64,000 bases of DNA from assembly GCA_002364085.1 (NCBI GenBank), contig DEXK01000019.1, positions 61,574 through 125,573 of the forward strand. The letters run 5' to 3'. A model generated the notes under the pieces. That model saw nothing but the letters and a program-made list of their open reading frames with translations. It did not search any database and was not told the origin of the DNA. The DNA comes from Balneolaceae bacterium UBA3186 (GTDB taxonomy: Bacteria; Bacteroidota; Rhodothermia; Balneolales; Balneolaceae). The first letter of the stretch is position 1, and each line of letters opens with the position of its first letter. Below are positions 36,575 to 43,759 of the stretch, piece by piece. Both the position numbers and the translations under genes were made by a program.

Positions 36575-36596
36575 ATAAATTATTAATGATGGATTC

Positions 36597-36626
36597 TGAA
36601 TTTTGAATTAAGTAATTCAAAATTCA
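36597..36626. repeat. Perfect AT-rich hairpin in the etfB-etfA spacer
   Basis: TGAATTTTGAATTA (36597-36610) is followed by a 2-nt loop AG and its exact reverse complement (36613-36626). A further half-copy (TCAAAATTCAAAATTT) lies just downstream at 36631-36646, offering an alternative pairing. There is no T-run, so a simple terminator is unlikely. The spacer is 88 nt long. Confidence 0.9.
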
Positions 36627-36662
36627 TCTCTCAAAATTCAAAATTTGACTGAAAGGAATTAA

Positions 36663-37637
36663 ATGAGCACGATTTTAACATATATCGCAATTTCAGACGG
36701 AAAATTAAAGCGATCTTCTCTGGAAGTATTATCACATTGTAAATCTCTGGCTGATGCATCTGGCGCTTCATGTGAAGCTGTTGTTATTGATGCAAAGGCT
36801 TCTTCTTTTGTGGATGGCATTCAAAAATACGGAGCTTCTAAAGTCCATGTTGTGGAAGACCCTATCTTCAAAAATCACATGAATACACCTTTGCTGAAAG
36901 CTTTGTCAAAAGTGATGGGTTCTGTAAATCCATCTGTTTTTGCTTTTGCATCTACAGAAGGAACCAAAGATGTTTTGGGAGCTTTAGCTGCTAATCAAAA
37001 TGCTGCGGTTATCGCTGATGTTGCTTCCTTCGAATTGATCGATGGCGGAGTAAAAGCAAAACGACCTGTAATGGCAGCCAAGATCATGAATAATACTGAA
37101 GCTAAATCTGATAAGGTCTTGGTTTCGGTTCGTTCCGGTTCTTATGATCTGAATGAATCACCTGAATCTGCAGAAGTTGTAAATATAGATTTCAGCATGG
37201 ATGATTCTGAAATGAAATCAACTCTACGAGAAATCATTTCTGCTTCCGGAGATACCATTGACCTAAACGAAGCTGAAGCAATTGTGGCTGCAGGTCGCGG
37301 AGTTAAAGACGAAGAAGGGAAAGCATTGATCTCAGAACTGGCTTCTGTACTTAAAGCAGGAATTGGAGCCTCAAGAGCACTTACTGAATCCGGAGTGTAC
37401 GACCCTAGTTTGCAAATTGGTCAAACCGGAAAAGTAGTTTCTCCTCAGCTTTATATTGCTGTTGGAATTTCAGGAGCAATTCAACACGTTGCAGGGATGG
37501 CAAACAGTAAGGTGATCGTAGCGATCAATAAAGATCCCGACGCACCGATTTTTGAAGTTGCGGATTACGGAATTGTTGGAGACTTATACAAAGTACTCCC
37601 ACCATTCATCGAAGAAATAAAGAAAATTAAAAGCTAA
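36663..37637 (+). CDS. etfA: Electron transfer flavoprotein alpha subunit
   Basis: The 324-residue protein has the variable N-terminal domain and the conserved C-terminal FAD domain (IVAAGRGVKDEEG, GIGASRALTESGVYD, QIGQTGKVVSPQLYIAVG, VIVAINKDPDAPIFEVADYG). It binds FAD and pairs with EtfB. A good AAAGGAA lies 7 nt before the ATG. The cluster order etfB-etfA-fixC-fixX followed by two acyl-CoA dehydrogenases puts donor, carrier and quinone reductase together for fatty-acid, branched-chain or glutaryl-CoA oxidation. Confidence 0.95.
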   Translation: MSTILTYIAISDGKLKRSSLEVLSHCKSLADASGASCEAVVIDAKASSFVDGIQKYGASKVHVVEDPIFKNHMNTPLLKALSKVMGSVNPSVFAFASTEGTKDVLGALAANQNAAVIADVASFELIDGGVKAKRPVMAAKIMNNTEAKSDKVLVSVRSGSYDLNESPESAEVVNIDFSMDDSEMKSTLREIISASGDTIDLNEAEAIVAAGRGVKDEEGKALISELASVLKAGIGASRALTESGVYDPSLQIGQTGKVVSPQLYIAVGISGAIQHVAGMANSKVIVAINKDPDAPIFEVADYGIVGDLYKVLPPFIEEIKKIKS

Positions 37638-37723
37638 TTAGTGTTGAGTTATAAGTGTTAAGTTTAGAGTTATTTTGCAATTTAACTTCAACTAAACACT
37701 CAAAACTTTTCACTCAAAACTAA
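37638..37723. repeat. Imperfect long hairpin in the etfA-fixC spacer
   Basis: The 26-nt arms 37638-37663 and 37698-37723 pair at 21 of 26 positions (for example TTAGT and TTGAGT against ACTCAA and ACTAA), with a 34-nt loop. The spacer is 93 nt long and is made of repeated words such as ACTCAAAACTTTTCACTCAAAAC. The primary sequence differs from the other spacers in this cluster, but the layout is the same. Confidence 0.8.
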
Positions 37724-37730
37724 TTTTTTA

Positions 37731-39056
37731 ATGGAAGATAAATTTGACTGTATCGTAATCGGAGGTGGAGTTGCCGGCCTTGCCGCTGCAATGACATTAG
37801 CCCGTAACAACATGAAGTTCCTTCTGATCGAAAAAGGAGAATTTCCCGGTTCTAAAAATGTGTCCGGTGGAGTTCTTTGGGGAAGTGATCTGAATAAACT
37901 CGTCCCTAATTACTGGGAAGAGGAAGATGGAGGTTGGGATAGATTTATAAATCATCGCCGGCTTACGTTCATGGATGAACAGTCATCATTTTCATTGGAT
38001 TTTAAATCTTCACACTTCAACGAAAAGCCTTATACAGGCGTTGTTGTTCTTCGTTCAAAGTTTGATAACTGGTTAGCCGGAAAAGTTCAGGAAGCTATCG
38101 ATGCCAGTGATTTTGCTATGGATTCATTTATCGCCACAGATATTAAGGTGGATGAAGTGATCATGGAGAATGATAAAGCGGTTGGAATTAAAACTGGTGA
38201 AGATGAGTTTTTTGCTGACTCTGTAATTATCGCCGAGGGTGTAAATAATCTACTAACTCGTCAGGTTGGCCTACAGGATAAATATGTTCCTGCTGATCAT
38301 ATGCTTACAGGAATTAAAGAGATCATCCGTTTCGATCAGAAAGTATTGGAAGATCGTTTCCAGCTTAATGGGTTAAGTGGAATGAGTAACGAATTTGTCG
38401 GATGGGCTACTAACGGTATCGAAGGCGGAGGATTCTTATATACAAACCGCGATACTATTTCACTCGGTCTTGTTTTAGGATTAAAAGATCTTCGGGAGAA
38501 GAAACAAAAGCCATATGATGTACTAAATCATTTTAAGCAACATCCTACTATTGCCGATGCCATCAAAGGTGGTGAAGTTGTAGAATATTCGGCTCATGTT
38601 GTTTCTTCCGGTGATTCCAGAGTAATGCCTAAAGAGTTGTATAAAGACGGAATCTTATTAGTTGGCGAAGCTGCAAATTTGTTGATGAATGCCGGAAAAG
38701 CGATTCAGGGAATGGATTACGCAATGCGGTCAGGAATTCTGGCTGCAGAAACAATTGTAGAAGCAAAAGCTAAAAACGATTACACTTCTGCTACATTAAA
38801 AGAATACCGCAAAAAGATGGATGACAGCTATATTATGAAAGACATCAAAGGTTTCCAGGATGCTGTTCATTTATTACATACTGATGTGATGCAGAATAAA
38901 GTACCAAACTTGGTATGTGATTTTGGAAGACAATTCTTTAGTATCAAAAATGAGCCAACTCCAAAATCTGAAAAAATGTTACTGGGAGCCATCAAAAGAC
39001 ATTCATCTCTCTGGGAACTAGCGAAATTAGGATTTAAAGCGAGGAAGTCGCTTTAA
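37731..39056 (+). CDS. fixC: Electron-transfer flavoprotein:quinone oxidoreductase, FAD subunit (FixC-like)
   Basis: The 441-residue flavoprotein has the N-terminal FAD motif VIGGGVAGLAAAMTLARN, IEKGEFPGSKNVSGGVL and the later GDSRVMPKELYKDGILLVG-type C-terminal FAD block. It corresponds to the flavin part of ETF:quinone oxidoreductase. The iron-sulphur part is a separate gene (39491-39793), as in FixC/FixX systems, not fused as in mitochondria. It receives electrons from EtfAB and reduces the quinone pool. The four-helix-bundle gene lies between the two ETF:QO genes, interrupting an otherwise expected fixC-fixX order. Confidence 0.9.
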   Translation: MEDKFDCIVIGGGVAGLAAAMTLARNNMKFLLIEKGEFPGSKNVSGGVLWGSDLNKLVPNYWEEEDGGWDRFINHRRLTFMDEQSSFSLDFKSSHFNEKPYTGVVVLRSKFDNWLAGKVQEAIDASDFAMDSFIATDIKVDEVIMENDKAVGIKTGEDEFFADSVIIAEGVNNLLTRQVGLQDKYVPADHMLTGIKEIIRFDQKVLEDRFQLNGLSGMSNEFVGWATNGIEGGGFLYTNRDTISLGLVLGLKDLREKKQKPYDVLNHFKQHPTIADAIKGGEVVEYSAHVVSSGDSRVMPKELYKDGILLVGEAANLLMNAGKAIQGMDYAMRSGILAAETIVEAKAKNDYTSATLKEYRKKMDDSYIMKDIKGFQDAVHLLHTDVMQNKVPNLVCDFGRQFFSIKNEPTPKSEKMLLGAIKRHSSLWELAKLGFKARKSL

Positions 39057-39484
39057 GTGAAAAGATAAAAGTGAGAGGTGAAAAATGATAAATCTGAACC
39101 ACAAAAAACTTACTGTTTATCAATTTAGCTTAGATTTAGTTAAAGAAATTTATAAGCTGACGGAAACCTTTCCGTCTTCAGAGAATTTTGGTTTAATAAG
39201 TCAATTAAGAAGAGCTTCTGTATCAATTCCTTCAAACATTGCTGAAGGTTCTGCACGATCATCTGATACTGAACGCAAAAGATTTCTGCAAATAGCTCGT
39301 TCCTCACTTGTTGAGGTTGATACACAAATTGAAATAGCGTTAACGCTTAATTATCTAAATGAAAAAGATATCGATCATCTTTCGGATCTTTCAAACCAAG
39401 TATTTGCAATGCTTTCAAAAATGATGCAATGACAACACTTTTTTTCGTTTACATTTCACTTTTACCTTTTTCACTTTTCACTTT
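39055..39484. repeat. Inverted-repeat arms enclosing a four-helix-bundle gene (intervening-sequence-like)
   Basis: The left arm starts with AAGTGAAAAG (39055-39064) and the right arm ends with its exact complement CTTTTCACTT (39474-39483). Beyond this 10-bp core, about 20 more nt on each side pair loosely (AAAA and GTGAAA blocks, several G-U possible). The arms bracket the gene at 39085-39432. Left and right spacers are 28 and 58 nt, together 86 nt, matching the 83-93 nt of most uninterrupted spacers in the cluster. Confidence 0.75.
39085..39432 (+). CDS. Four-helix-bundle protein (TIGR02436 / 23S rRNA intervening-sequence type)
   Basis: The 115-residue protein has the family's core signature: KLTVYQFSLDLVKEIY, FGLISQLRRASVSIPSNIAEGS, RFLQIARSSLVEVDTQIEIA. 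The family was first found in intervening sequences inserted into bacterial 23S rRNA genes, where the ORF is flanked by complementary arms; solo copies also occur widely, and their function is unknown. Here it sits between the two ETF:QO genes inside a hairpin spacer, a striking echo of the rRNA arrangement. It has a GAGAGGTGA upstream of the ATG. It does not look related in function to electron transfer. Confidence 0.9.
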   Translation: MINLNHKKLTVYQFSLDLVKEIYKLTETFPSSENFGLISQLRRASVSIPSNIAEGSARSSDTERKRFLQIARSSLVEVDTQIEIALTLNYLNEKDIDHLSDLSNQVFAMLSKMMQ

Positions 39485-39490
39485 CGAATC

Positions 39491-39793
39491 ATGAAATTAC
39501 TAAGCCTTCCAGAACGACTCGGACTTGTCAGTTACCGAAACCAAGCTAAATCTGAGATAAAACCCCACATTATTGTTGATACAGATATTTGCAACTCAAC
39601 TTGTCCTCATAAATGCACTACATGGGTTTGTCCTGCTAATTGCTACACGATGGATGAAGCCGGGAAAGTTCATTTTCAGGTCGAAGATTGCATCGAATGC
39701 GGAACTTGTATGTATGCCTGTGATCAAGGAGCTGTGGATTGGAATTATCCTGACCCTGAAATTGGTCGTGGCGTAACCTGGAATTTTGGATAG
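39491..39793 (+). CDS. fixX: Ferredoxin-like protein, iron-sulphur subunit of ETF:quinone oxidoreductase (FixX-like)
   Basis: The 100-residue protein has an N-terminal extension and a ferredoxin domain with cysteines in CNSTCPHKCTTWVCPANC and CIECGTCMYAC, fitting the [4Fe-4S] centre of ETF:QO, and the family ending of the type WNYPDPEIGRGV. It should complex with the FixC-like protein at 37731-39056. It is followed by a 178-nt spacer with a strong hairpin before the first acyl-CoA dehydrogenase gene. Confidence 0.9.
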   Translation: MKLLSLPERLGLVSYRNQAKSEIKPHIIVDTDICNSTCPHKCTTWVCPANCYTMDEAGKVHFQVEDCIECGTCMYACDQGAVDWNYPDPEIGRGVTWNFG

Positions 39794-39806
39794 AAAGAAG
39801 TCCAGA

Positions 39807-39860
39807 GTGAAACAGTTGCAAAGTAACAGAGTTAGCTTTGTAACTTTGCAACTATGTCAC
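39807..39860. repeat. Long near-perfect hairpin downstream of fixX
   Basis: The arms 39807-39831 and 39836-39860 pair at 21 of 25 positions plus one G-U, around a TTAG loop. The core is AGTTGCAAAGT/ACTTTGCAACT. No T-run follows, so it is not a standard terminator, although it could shield the upstream mRNA 3' end. The rest of the spacer up to 39971 is AT-rich and may hold a promoter for the dehydrogenase genes. Confidence 0.88.
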
Positions 39861-39971
39861 TTCTTAAACTAAATTTTTTACACATTCTTAAACAACATTG
39901 GTACGCAAAAACGTTATTTTATGGAAGCGTTTCCAACAAGATTTTTCAATAACTAAAGACTTTTCAAAAAG

Positions 39972-41144
39972 ATGGATACTGTATTAGAAAGAGAGCTCTC
40001 ATTTGACCTCACTGAAGACCAAAAAATGATTCGTGACAGCGTAAAAGAATTCGTAGAACGTAACGTCGCAGACACAGTGATGGAAAGAGATAACAGCAAA
40101 GAATTCCCTCATGAGATTGTTAAACAATTGGGTGAACTTGGAATGCTTGGCATCTATCACGAGGAACAATATGGTGGTGGCGGATTTGATGTAGTAAGCT
40201 TTTGCCTCGCTTTAGAAGAAATTGCTCGCTGGGATGCTTCTTTAGCTTTAACCGTAGCTTCTCATACTTCATTGGGAACGGGACATATCGCTGTTGCAGG
40301 TTCACATGAGCAGAAATTGAAATATATGCCTGCACTCACTTCTGGCGAGCAATTAGCAGCTTGGTGTTTAACAGAGCCAGGTTCTGGTTCTGACGCTTCA
40401 GGAATGAAAACAACCGCAGTTAAAGATGGAGATCATTATATCATTAATGGCTCCAAGATCTTTATAACTCAAGGTTCTGTTGGTGATATTTACATCGTTC
40501 TGGCTAAAACTGATCCAACAAAAGGAACTAAAGGAATTAGTGCATTCATCGTTGAAGGAAAATGGGACGGAGTTAATCCGGGACCGGGAATGCATAAGTT
40601 GGGAATGAATTCATCTGACACAACCGAAGTGGTTTTTGAAAATGTGAAAGTCCCTGCTGAAAATCTATTAGGTGAAGAAGGAATGGGATTCGTCGACACG
40701 ATGAAAGTTCTGGATGGCGGACGTGTTGGAATTGCAGCACTTTCTGTTGGAATCGCTCGTGGCGCTTATGAGGAAGCTCTAAAATATTCTATGGAGAGAA
40801 AACAGTTTGGTACTGCCATCGGAAACTTCCAGTACATGGAAGGAAAGATCGTAGATATGGCTACTGAGATCGACGCAGCAAGATTGCTTGTGTTTAGAGC
40901 TGCTGTTCTAAAAGATAAAGGCAAGCCTTACACAGTGGAAGCTTCCATGGCTAAGTTGTTTGCATCTGAACTATCTGTGCGAGCTGCTTTGGAATCTATT
41001 CAGATTCATGGTGGATATGGTTACACCAAAGAATACCATGTGGAAAGATTCTTACGTGACGCAAAACTGATGACCATCGGTGAAGGAACATCTGAAGTTC
41101 AGAGATTAGTAATTGCTCGCGAATTAAAAAAGACGCTTTCCTGA
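39972..41144 (+). CDS. Acyl-CoA dehydrogenase
   Basis: The 390-residue protein has all acyl-CoA dehydrogenase blocks: AAWCLTEPGSGSDASG (FAD/substrate), YIINGSKIFITQG, the segment RKQFGTAIGNFQ and IHGGYGYTKEYHVERFLRDAK, then IGEGTSEVQRLVIARE, where the Glu of EGTSE is the catalytic base seen in short/medium-chain enzymes. It most resembles short-chain or butyryl-CoA-type dehydrogenases. It oxidises acyl-CoA to enoyl-CoA, handing electrons to EtfAB from the same cluster. Chain-length preference cannot be read reliably. Confidence 0.93.
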   Translation: MDTVLERELSFDLTEDQKMIRDSVKEFVERNVADTVMERDNSKEFPHEIVKQLGELGMLGIYHEEQYGGGGFDVVSFCLALEEIARWDASLALTVASHTSLGTGHIAVAGSHEQKLKYMPALTSGEQLAAWCLTEPGSGSDASGMKTTAVKDGDHYIINGSKIFITQGSVGDIYIVLAKTDPTKGTKGISAFIVEGKWDGVNPGPGMHKLGMNSSDTTEVVFENVKVPAENLLGEEGMGFVDTMKVLDGGRVGIAALSVGIARGAYEEALKYSMERKQFGTAIGNFQYMEGKIVDMATEIDAARLLVFRAAVLKDKGKPYTVEASMAKLFASELSVRAALESIQIHGGYGYTKEYHVERFLRDAKLMTIGEGTSEVQRLVIARELKKTLS

Positions 41145-41169
41145 AGAAATAATTATAAATGTTGATTTA

Positions 41170-41214
41170 TGAGTTTTAAATTATGGCAAAATTAAAGTCA
41201 TAATTTAAAACTCA
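41170..41214. repeat. Perfect 16-bp hairpin between the two acyl-CoA dehydrogenase genes
   Basis: TGAGTTTTAAATTATG (41170-41185) pairs exactly with CATAATTTAAAACTCA (41199-41214) around a 13-nt loop. The whole spacer is 83 nt, close to the other spacers of the cluster, yet the arm sequence is unrelated to theirs. No terminator-type T-run follows. Confidence 0.92.
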
Positions 41215-41227
41215 GTCTTTACACTTC

Positions 41228-42436
41228 ATGGCCAAGAACCTATTCAACATCGACGACGCACTTCTTTTTGAATCTGATCTAAACGAAGAAGATCGTTTGA
41301 TCATGGAAACCGCACGGGATTACGCTCAAAGCAAACTAGAACCCCGTGCTCTCAAAGGAAATACCGAAGAATATTTTGATCGCGAGATCGCCAAAGAGAT
41401 GGGCGAAATGGGTTTGCTTGGAGTTACCATTCCTGAAGAATACGGTGGCTCTGACGCCAGCTACACCGCTTATGGATTAATTGCTCGTGAAGTGGAACGA
41501 GTAGATTCGGGGTATCGCTCTTTCATGAGTGTGCAATCTTCTTTGGTGATGTATCCAATTTCTACTTTCGGAACTGAAGATCAGAAACAACGATTTTTAC
41601 CTAAGCTGGCCTCCGGAGAGATCATTGGTTGCTTTGGTCTTACTGAACCCGATCATGGCTCTGATCCCGGATCTATGGTTACCACGGCTGTTAAAACGGA
41701 TGGCGGCTGGATCATGAACGGTGCAAAGATGTGGATCACGAATTCTCCTATTGCTGATGTTGCCGTTGTTTGGGCAAAAGCTAAAGAGAATAAAGATGAT
41801 GAAGGCGTAATTCGTGGATTTTTGGTTGAAAAAGGAATGGAAGGATTTTCAGCACCACACACCAAATTCAAAATGAGTTTACGTGCTTCTGAAACCGGTG
41901 AATTGGTTTTTGATGATGTGTTCATCCCTGAAGAAAATGTATTCCCTGATATCAAAGGTTTAAAAGGTCCGTTCATGTGTCTGAATTCTGCTCGCTACGG
42001 AATTGCCTGGGGAACCATTGGTGCTGCAGAATTTTGTTACCAAAGAGCTCGTCAATATACTTTAGATCGCAAGCAGTTTGGAAAACCATTGGCTGCAAAT
42101 CAATTGATCCAAACCAAGCTGGCAAATATGCTCACGGATATCACCAATATGCAGATGCTGGCTTTCCGATTGGGGAAACTCAAAGATGAAGGTAGAGATC
42201 ATCCTTCAATGACATCACTTGCTAAACGAAATAACTGTGGCAGAGCCTTAGAGATAGCCCGTATTTCCCGTGATATGCATGGAGGGAACGGAATTGTTGG
42301 CGATTACAGAGTTATTCATCATGTAATGAATCTGGAATCCGTAAACACCTACGAAGGAACTTACGATATTCATGGTTTAATTTTGGGAAGAGAGATCACG
42401 GGAATTCAGTCGTTTACTCCGAAGGGAAATGATTGA
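41228..42436 (+). CDS. Glutaryl-CoA dehydrogenase-like acyl-CoA dehydrogenase
   Basis: The 402-residue protein has CFGLTEPDHGSDPGSM, NGAKMWITNSPIADV, LRASETGELVFDDVF and the C-terminal NTYEGTYDIHGLILGREITG. The last block, with EGTYDIH, is typical of glutaryl-CoA dehydrogenases (EGTHDIH class), which both oxidise and decarboxylate glutaryl-CoA to crotonyl-CoA in lysine and tryptophan breakdown. Electrons go to EtfAB. It is the last gene of the cluster. A second, decayed copy of its 3' end lies about 180 bp downstream (42612-42659). Confidence 0.9.
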   Translation: MAKNLFNIDDALLFESDLNEEDRLIMETARDYAQSKLEPRALKGNTEEYFDREIAKEMGEMGLLGVTIPEEYGGSDASYTAYGLIAREVERVDSGYRSFMSVQSSLVMYPISTFGTEDQKQRFLPKLASGEIIGCFGLTEPDHGSDPGSMVTTAVKTDGGWIMNGAKMWITNSPIADVAVVWAKAKENKDDEGVIRGFLVEKGMEGFSAPHTKFKMSLRASETGELVFDDVFIPEENVFPDIKGLKGPFMCLNSARYGIAWGTIGAAEFCYQRARQYTLDRKQFGKPLAANQLIQTKLANMLTDITNMQMLAFRLGKLKDEGRDHPSMTSLAKRNNCGRALEIARISRDMHGGNGIVGDYRVIHHVMNLESVNTYEGTYDIHGLILGREITGIQSFTPKGND

Positions 42437-42689
42437 TAATAGTTATTAGTTAATCGTGAGCAGTTATTCAACAATTTGGTAATTGAATCAATTAACTTTT
42501 TCATCGTTTCTAAGCTCTGCTTGGGAACGCCAAATAGGAGCTCTTGCTCTCATTAACTATCTTTTATCTAGTTCCACCCGAAAATCCATTCACTTTTGGT
42601 TTGGATTAGATAGAGAAGAGATCACAGGCATTCAGTCTTTTACTCCAGTGGGGAATTAAATTTTAAAAAGGATTTGATTATATTCCTAC
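42437..42689. other. Accessory spacer with hairpins and a gene relic
   Basis: This 253-bp gene-free stretch holds, in order: a two-part hairpin (AGTTAAT/ATTAACT at 42448-42454 and 42491-42497, with ATTCAA/TTGAAT nested inside); an imperfect hairpin GTTTCTAAGC-TCT-GCTTGGGAAC at 42506-42528; and the relic of a glutaryl-CoA dehydrogenase 3' end. No ORF of its own is evident. Confidence 0.75.
42612..42659 (+). pseudogene. Relic of a second glutaryl-CoA dehydrogenase 3' end
   Basis: Read in frame, this stretch encodes REEITGIQSFTPVGN and a stop, against REITGIQSFTPKGND and a stop at the end of the intact gene at 42436. Similarity extends a few codons upstream (GL before the block). Nothing upstream is recognisable as dehydrogenase. 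It is probably what is left after loss of a tandem copy or after recombination. Confidence 0.75.
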
Positions 42690-42920
42690 ATGAATTGGGA
42701 AAAACATATCGAATCAAATCCGGATATTCTCTTTGGAAAACCTGTAGTTAAAGGAACCCGAATTTCTGTTGAGCTTATTTTAGAAAAATTGGGTGATGGG
42801 TGTTCTGAAGAAGAACTAATTGAATCTTATCCTCATTTAAATAAGTTTCAAATACAAGCTTGTCTGCAATTTGCTGCAAATTATCTTAAATCAGAATCAA
42901 CATTCCCCGTTGCTTCATGA
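42690..42920 (+). CDS. DUF433 family antitoxin
   Basis: The 76-residue protein has the DUF433 core: HIESNPDILFGKPVVKGTRI, then VELILEKLGDG and the helix-turn-helix-like EEELIESYPHLNKFQIQACL. DUF433 proteins commonly accompany DUF5615 PIN-like nucleases as toxin-antitoxin pairs, acting as DNA-binding antitoxins. The partner gene begins where this one ends, as expected, but its start appears frameshifted. The antitoxin itself looks intact. Confidence 0.88.
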   Translation: MNWEKHIESNPDILFGKPVVKGTRISVELILEKLGDGCSEEELIESYPHLNKFQIQACLQFAANYLKSESTFPVAS

Positions 42921-43275
42921 TTGATTCGTAGCTGATGAAAGTGTAGATTTTAATCTGATTTCAACGCTTCGAGATAAAAATTATAATGTCATTTCAATAC
43001 TTGAAGATTTCTCAGGTGTGTCAGACACTAAAGTTTTAGGTATAGCTGCTCAACATAATGCTATTCTTTTAACTGAAGACAAAGATTTTGGCAAATTGGT
43101 TATAAGGTTAAAATTCAAACATTCAGGGATACTTTTGATAAGATTAGAAGGAATGAAATCGTACGATAAAACTAATCTTTTCTTGAAAACTATCAATCAA
43201 CACAAAGAAAATATGCGCCAAAATTTCTCTGTGTTAACTTCGCGTAATCTAAGAATTAGACAACTAAACCCATGA
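42917..43275 (+). pseudogene. DUF5615 PIN-like toxin with frameshifted N-terminus
   Basis: Downstream of the antitoxin an open frame reads VADESVDFNLISTLRDKNY, SILEDFSGVSDTKVLGIAA and ILLTEDKDFGKLV, the DUF5615 PIN-like fold including its acidic residues (ADE and TEDKDFG). The expected ATG at 42917 overlaps the antitoxin stop, but it is out of frame: ATGATTGATTCGTAG runs into a stop. Removing two bases after ATGATT gives MIFVADESVD, a normal family start. The first in-frame alternative start is the GTG at 43018, which would delete the N-terminal strand and one catalytic Asp. The toxin is therefore probably inactive, or there is a sequencing error. Confidence 0.78.
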
Positions 43276-43589
43276 TTGCCCGAATCTGGCACGGCTGGAC
43301 AACTCCCGAAAATGCGGATGCCTATTACAAAGTTCTTACCGAGCAGGTAATACCTCAGATCGAAAGTTATAAGATGGAAGGCTATCGCAAGATCGAGGTT
43401 TTGCGACGAAAGCACTCTAATGAAACCGAATTCATCACCATAATGTATTTCGATTCTTTGGAACACATCAAACAGTTTGTGGGGGATGATTACGAAGTCG
43501 CTCACGTTCCTGAAGCCGCTCAAAAAGTGTTGAAGCGTTGGGAGGAACGATCTCAACACTACGAAGTGAAGGATAGTTTTAGGTATTGA
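43272..43589 (+). CDS. Small antibiotic-biosynthesis-monooxygenase-like (ABM-type ferredoxin-fold) protein
   Basis: The 105-residue protein starts MIARIWHGWTTPENADAYY and ends with aromatic strands (ITIMYFDSLEHIKQFVG, VPEAAQKVLKRWEERSQHYEV). The size, the opening R-x-W-x-G-x-T pattern and the conserved YxxVA-type region match dimeric alpha/beta ferredoxin-fold proteins of the ABM superfamily. No substrate is known. It overlaps the toxin frame by 4 nt (ATGA), so it may be read from the same transcript. Confidence 0.65.
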   Translation: MIARIWHGWTTPENADAYYKVLTEQVIPQIESYKMEGYRKIEVLRRKHSNETEFITIMYFDSLEHIKQFVGDDYEVAHVPEAAQKVLKRWEERSQHYEVKDSFRY

Positions 43590-43604
43590 GTTAGCCTCGG
43601 TTTC

Positions 43605-43735
43605 GTCATCCCGAATTTATTTCGGGAGCTTTGTGAAGTTCGTAATTCAAGTCATAGTCAAGCTTTCAGATCAAAGCCATTTCTTAAGATCCTGAAACAA
43701 TACTGAATCAAGTTCAGCACATTGTTCTTGATGAC
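43605..43735. repeat. Composite extragenic palindrome bracketed by GTCAT...ATGAC
   Basis: GTCAT (43605-43609) and ATGAC (43731-43735) bracket a unit with two inner hairpins: CCCGAA-TTTAT-TTCGGG (43610-43626) and CTGAA-TCAAG-TTCAG (43703-43717). The same GTCAT...ATGAC frame appears around the 91-bp repeats at 62.5-63.1 kb, although the contents differ. Confidence 0.6.
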
Positions 43736-43759
43736 ATATATATTTTTATATATTCCTTC

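Noticed and set aside
36597..36626. Hairpin after etfB as an intrinsic terminator
   Set aside because: It is AT-only, with no T-run, and the next gene is its obligate partner etfA.
39085..39432. Four-helix-bundle gene as a ribosomal protein S23
   Set aside because: That older family label comes from rRNA intervening-sequence ORFs; nothing here supports a ribosomal role.
43197..43559. 120-residue minus-strand frame
   Set aside because: It is antisense to the monooxygenase-like gene and the toxin 3' end, with no domain seen.
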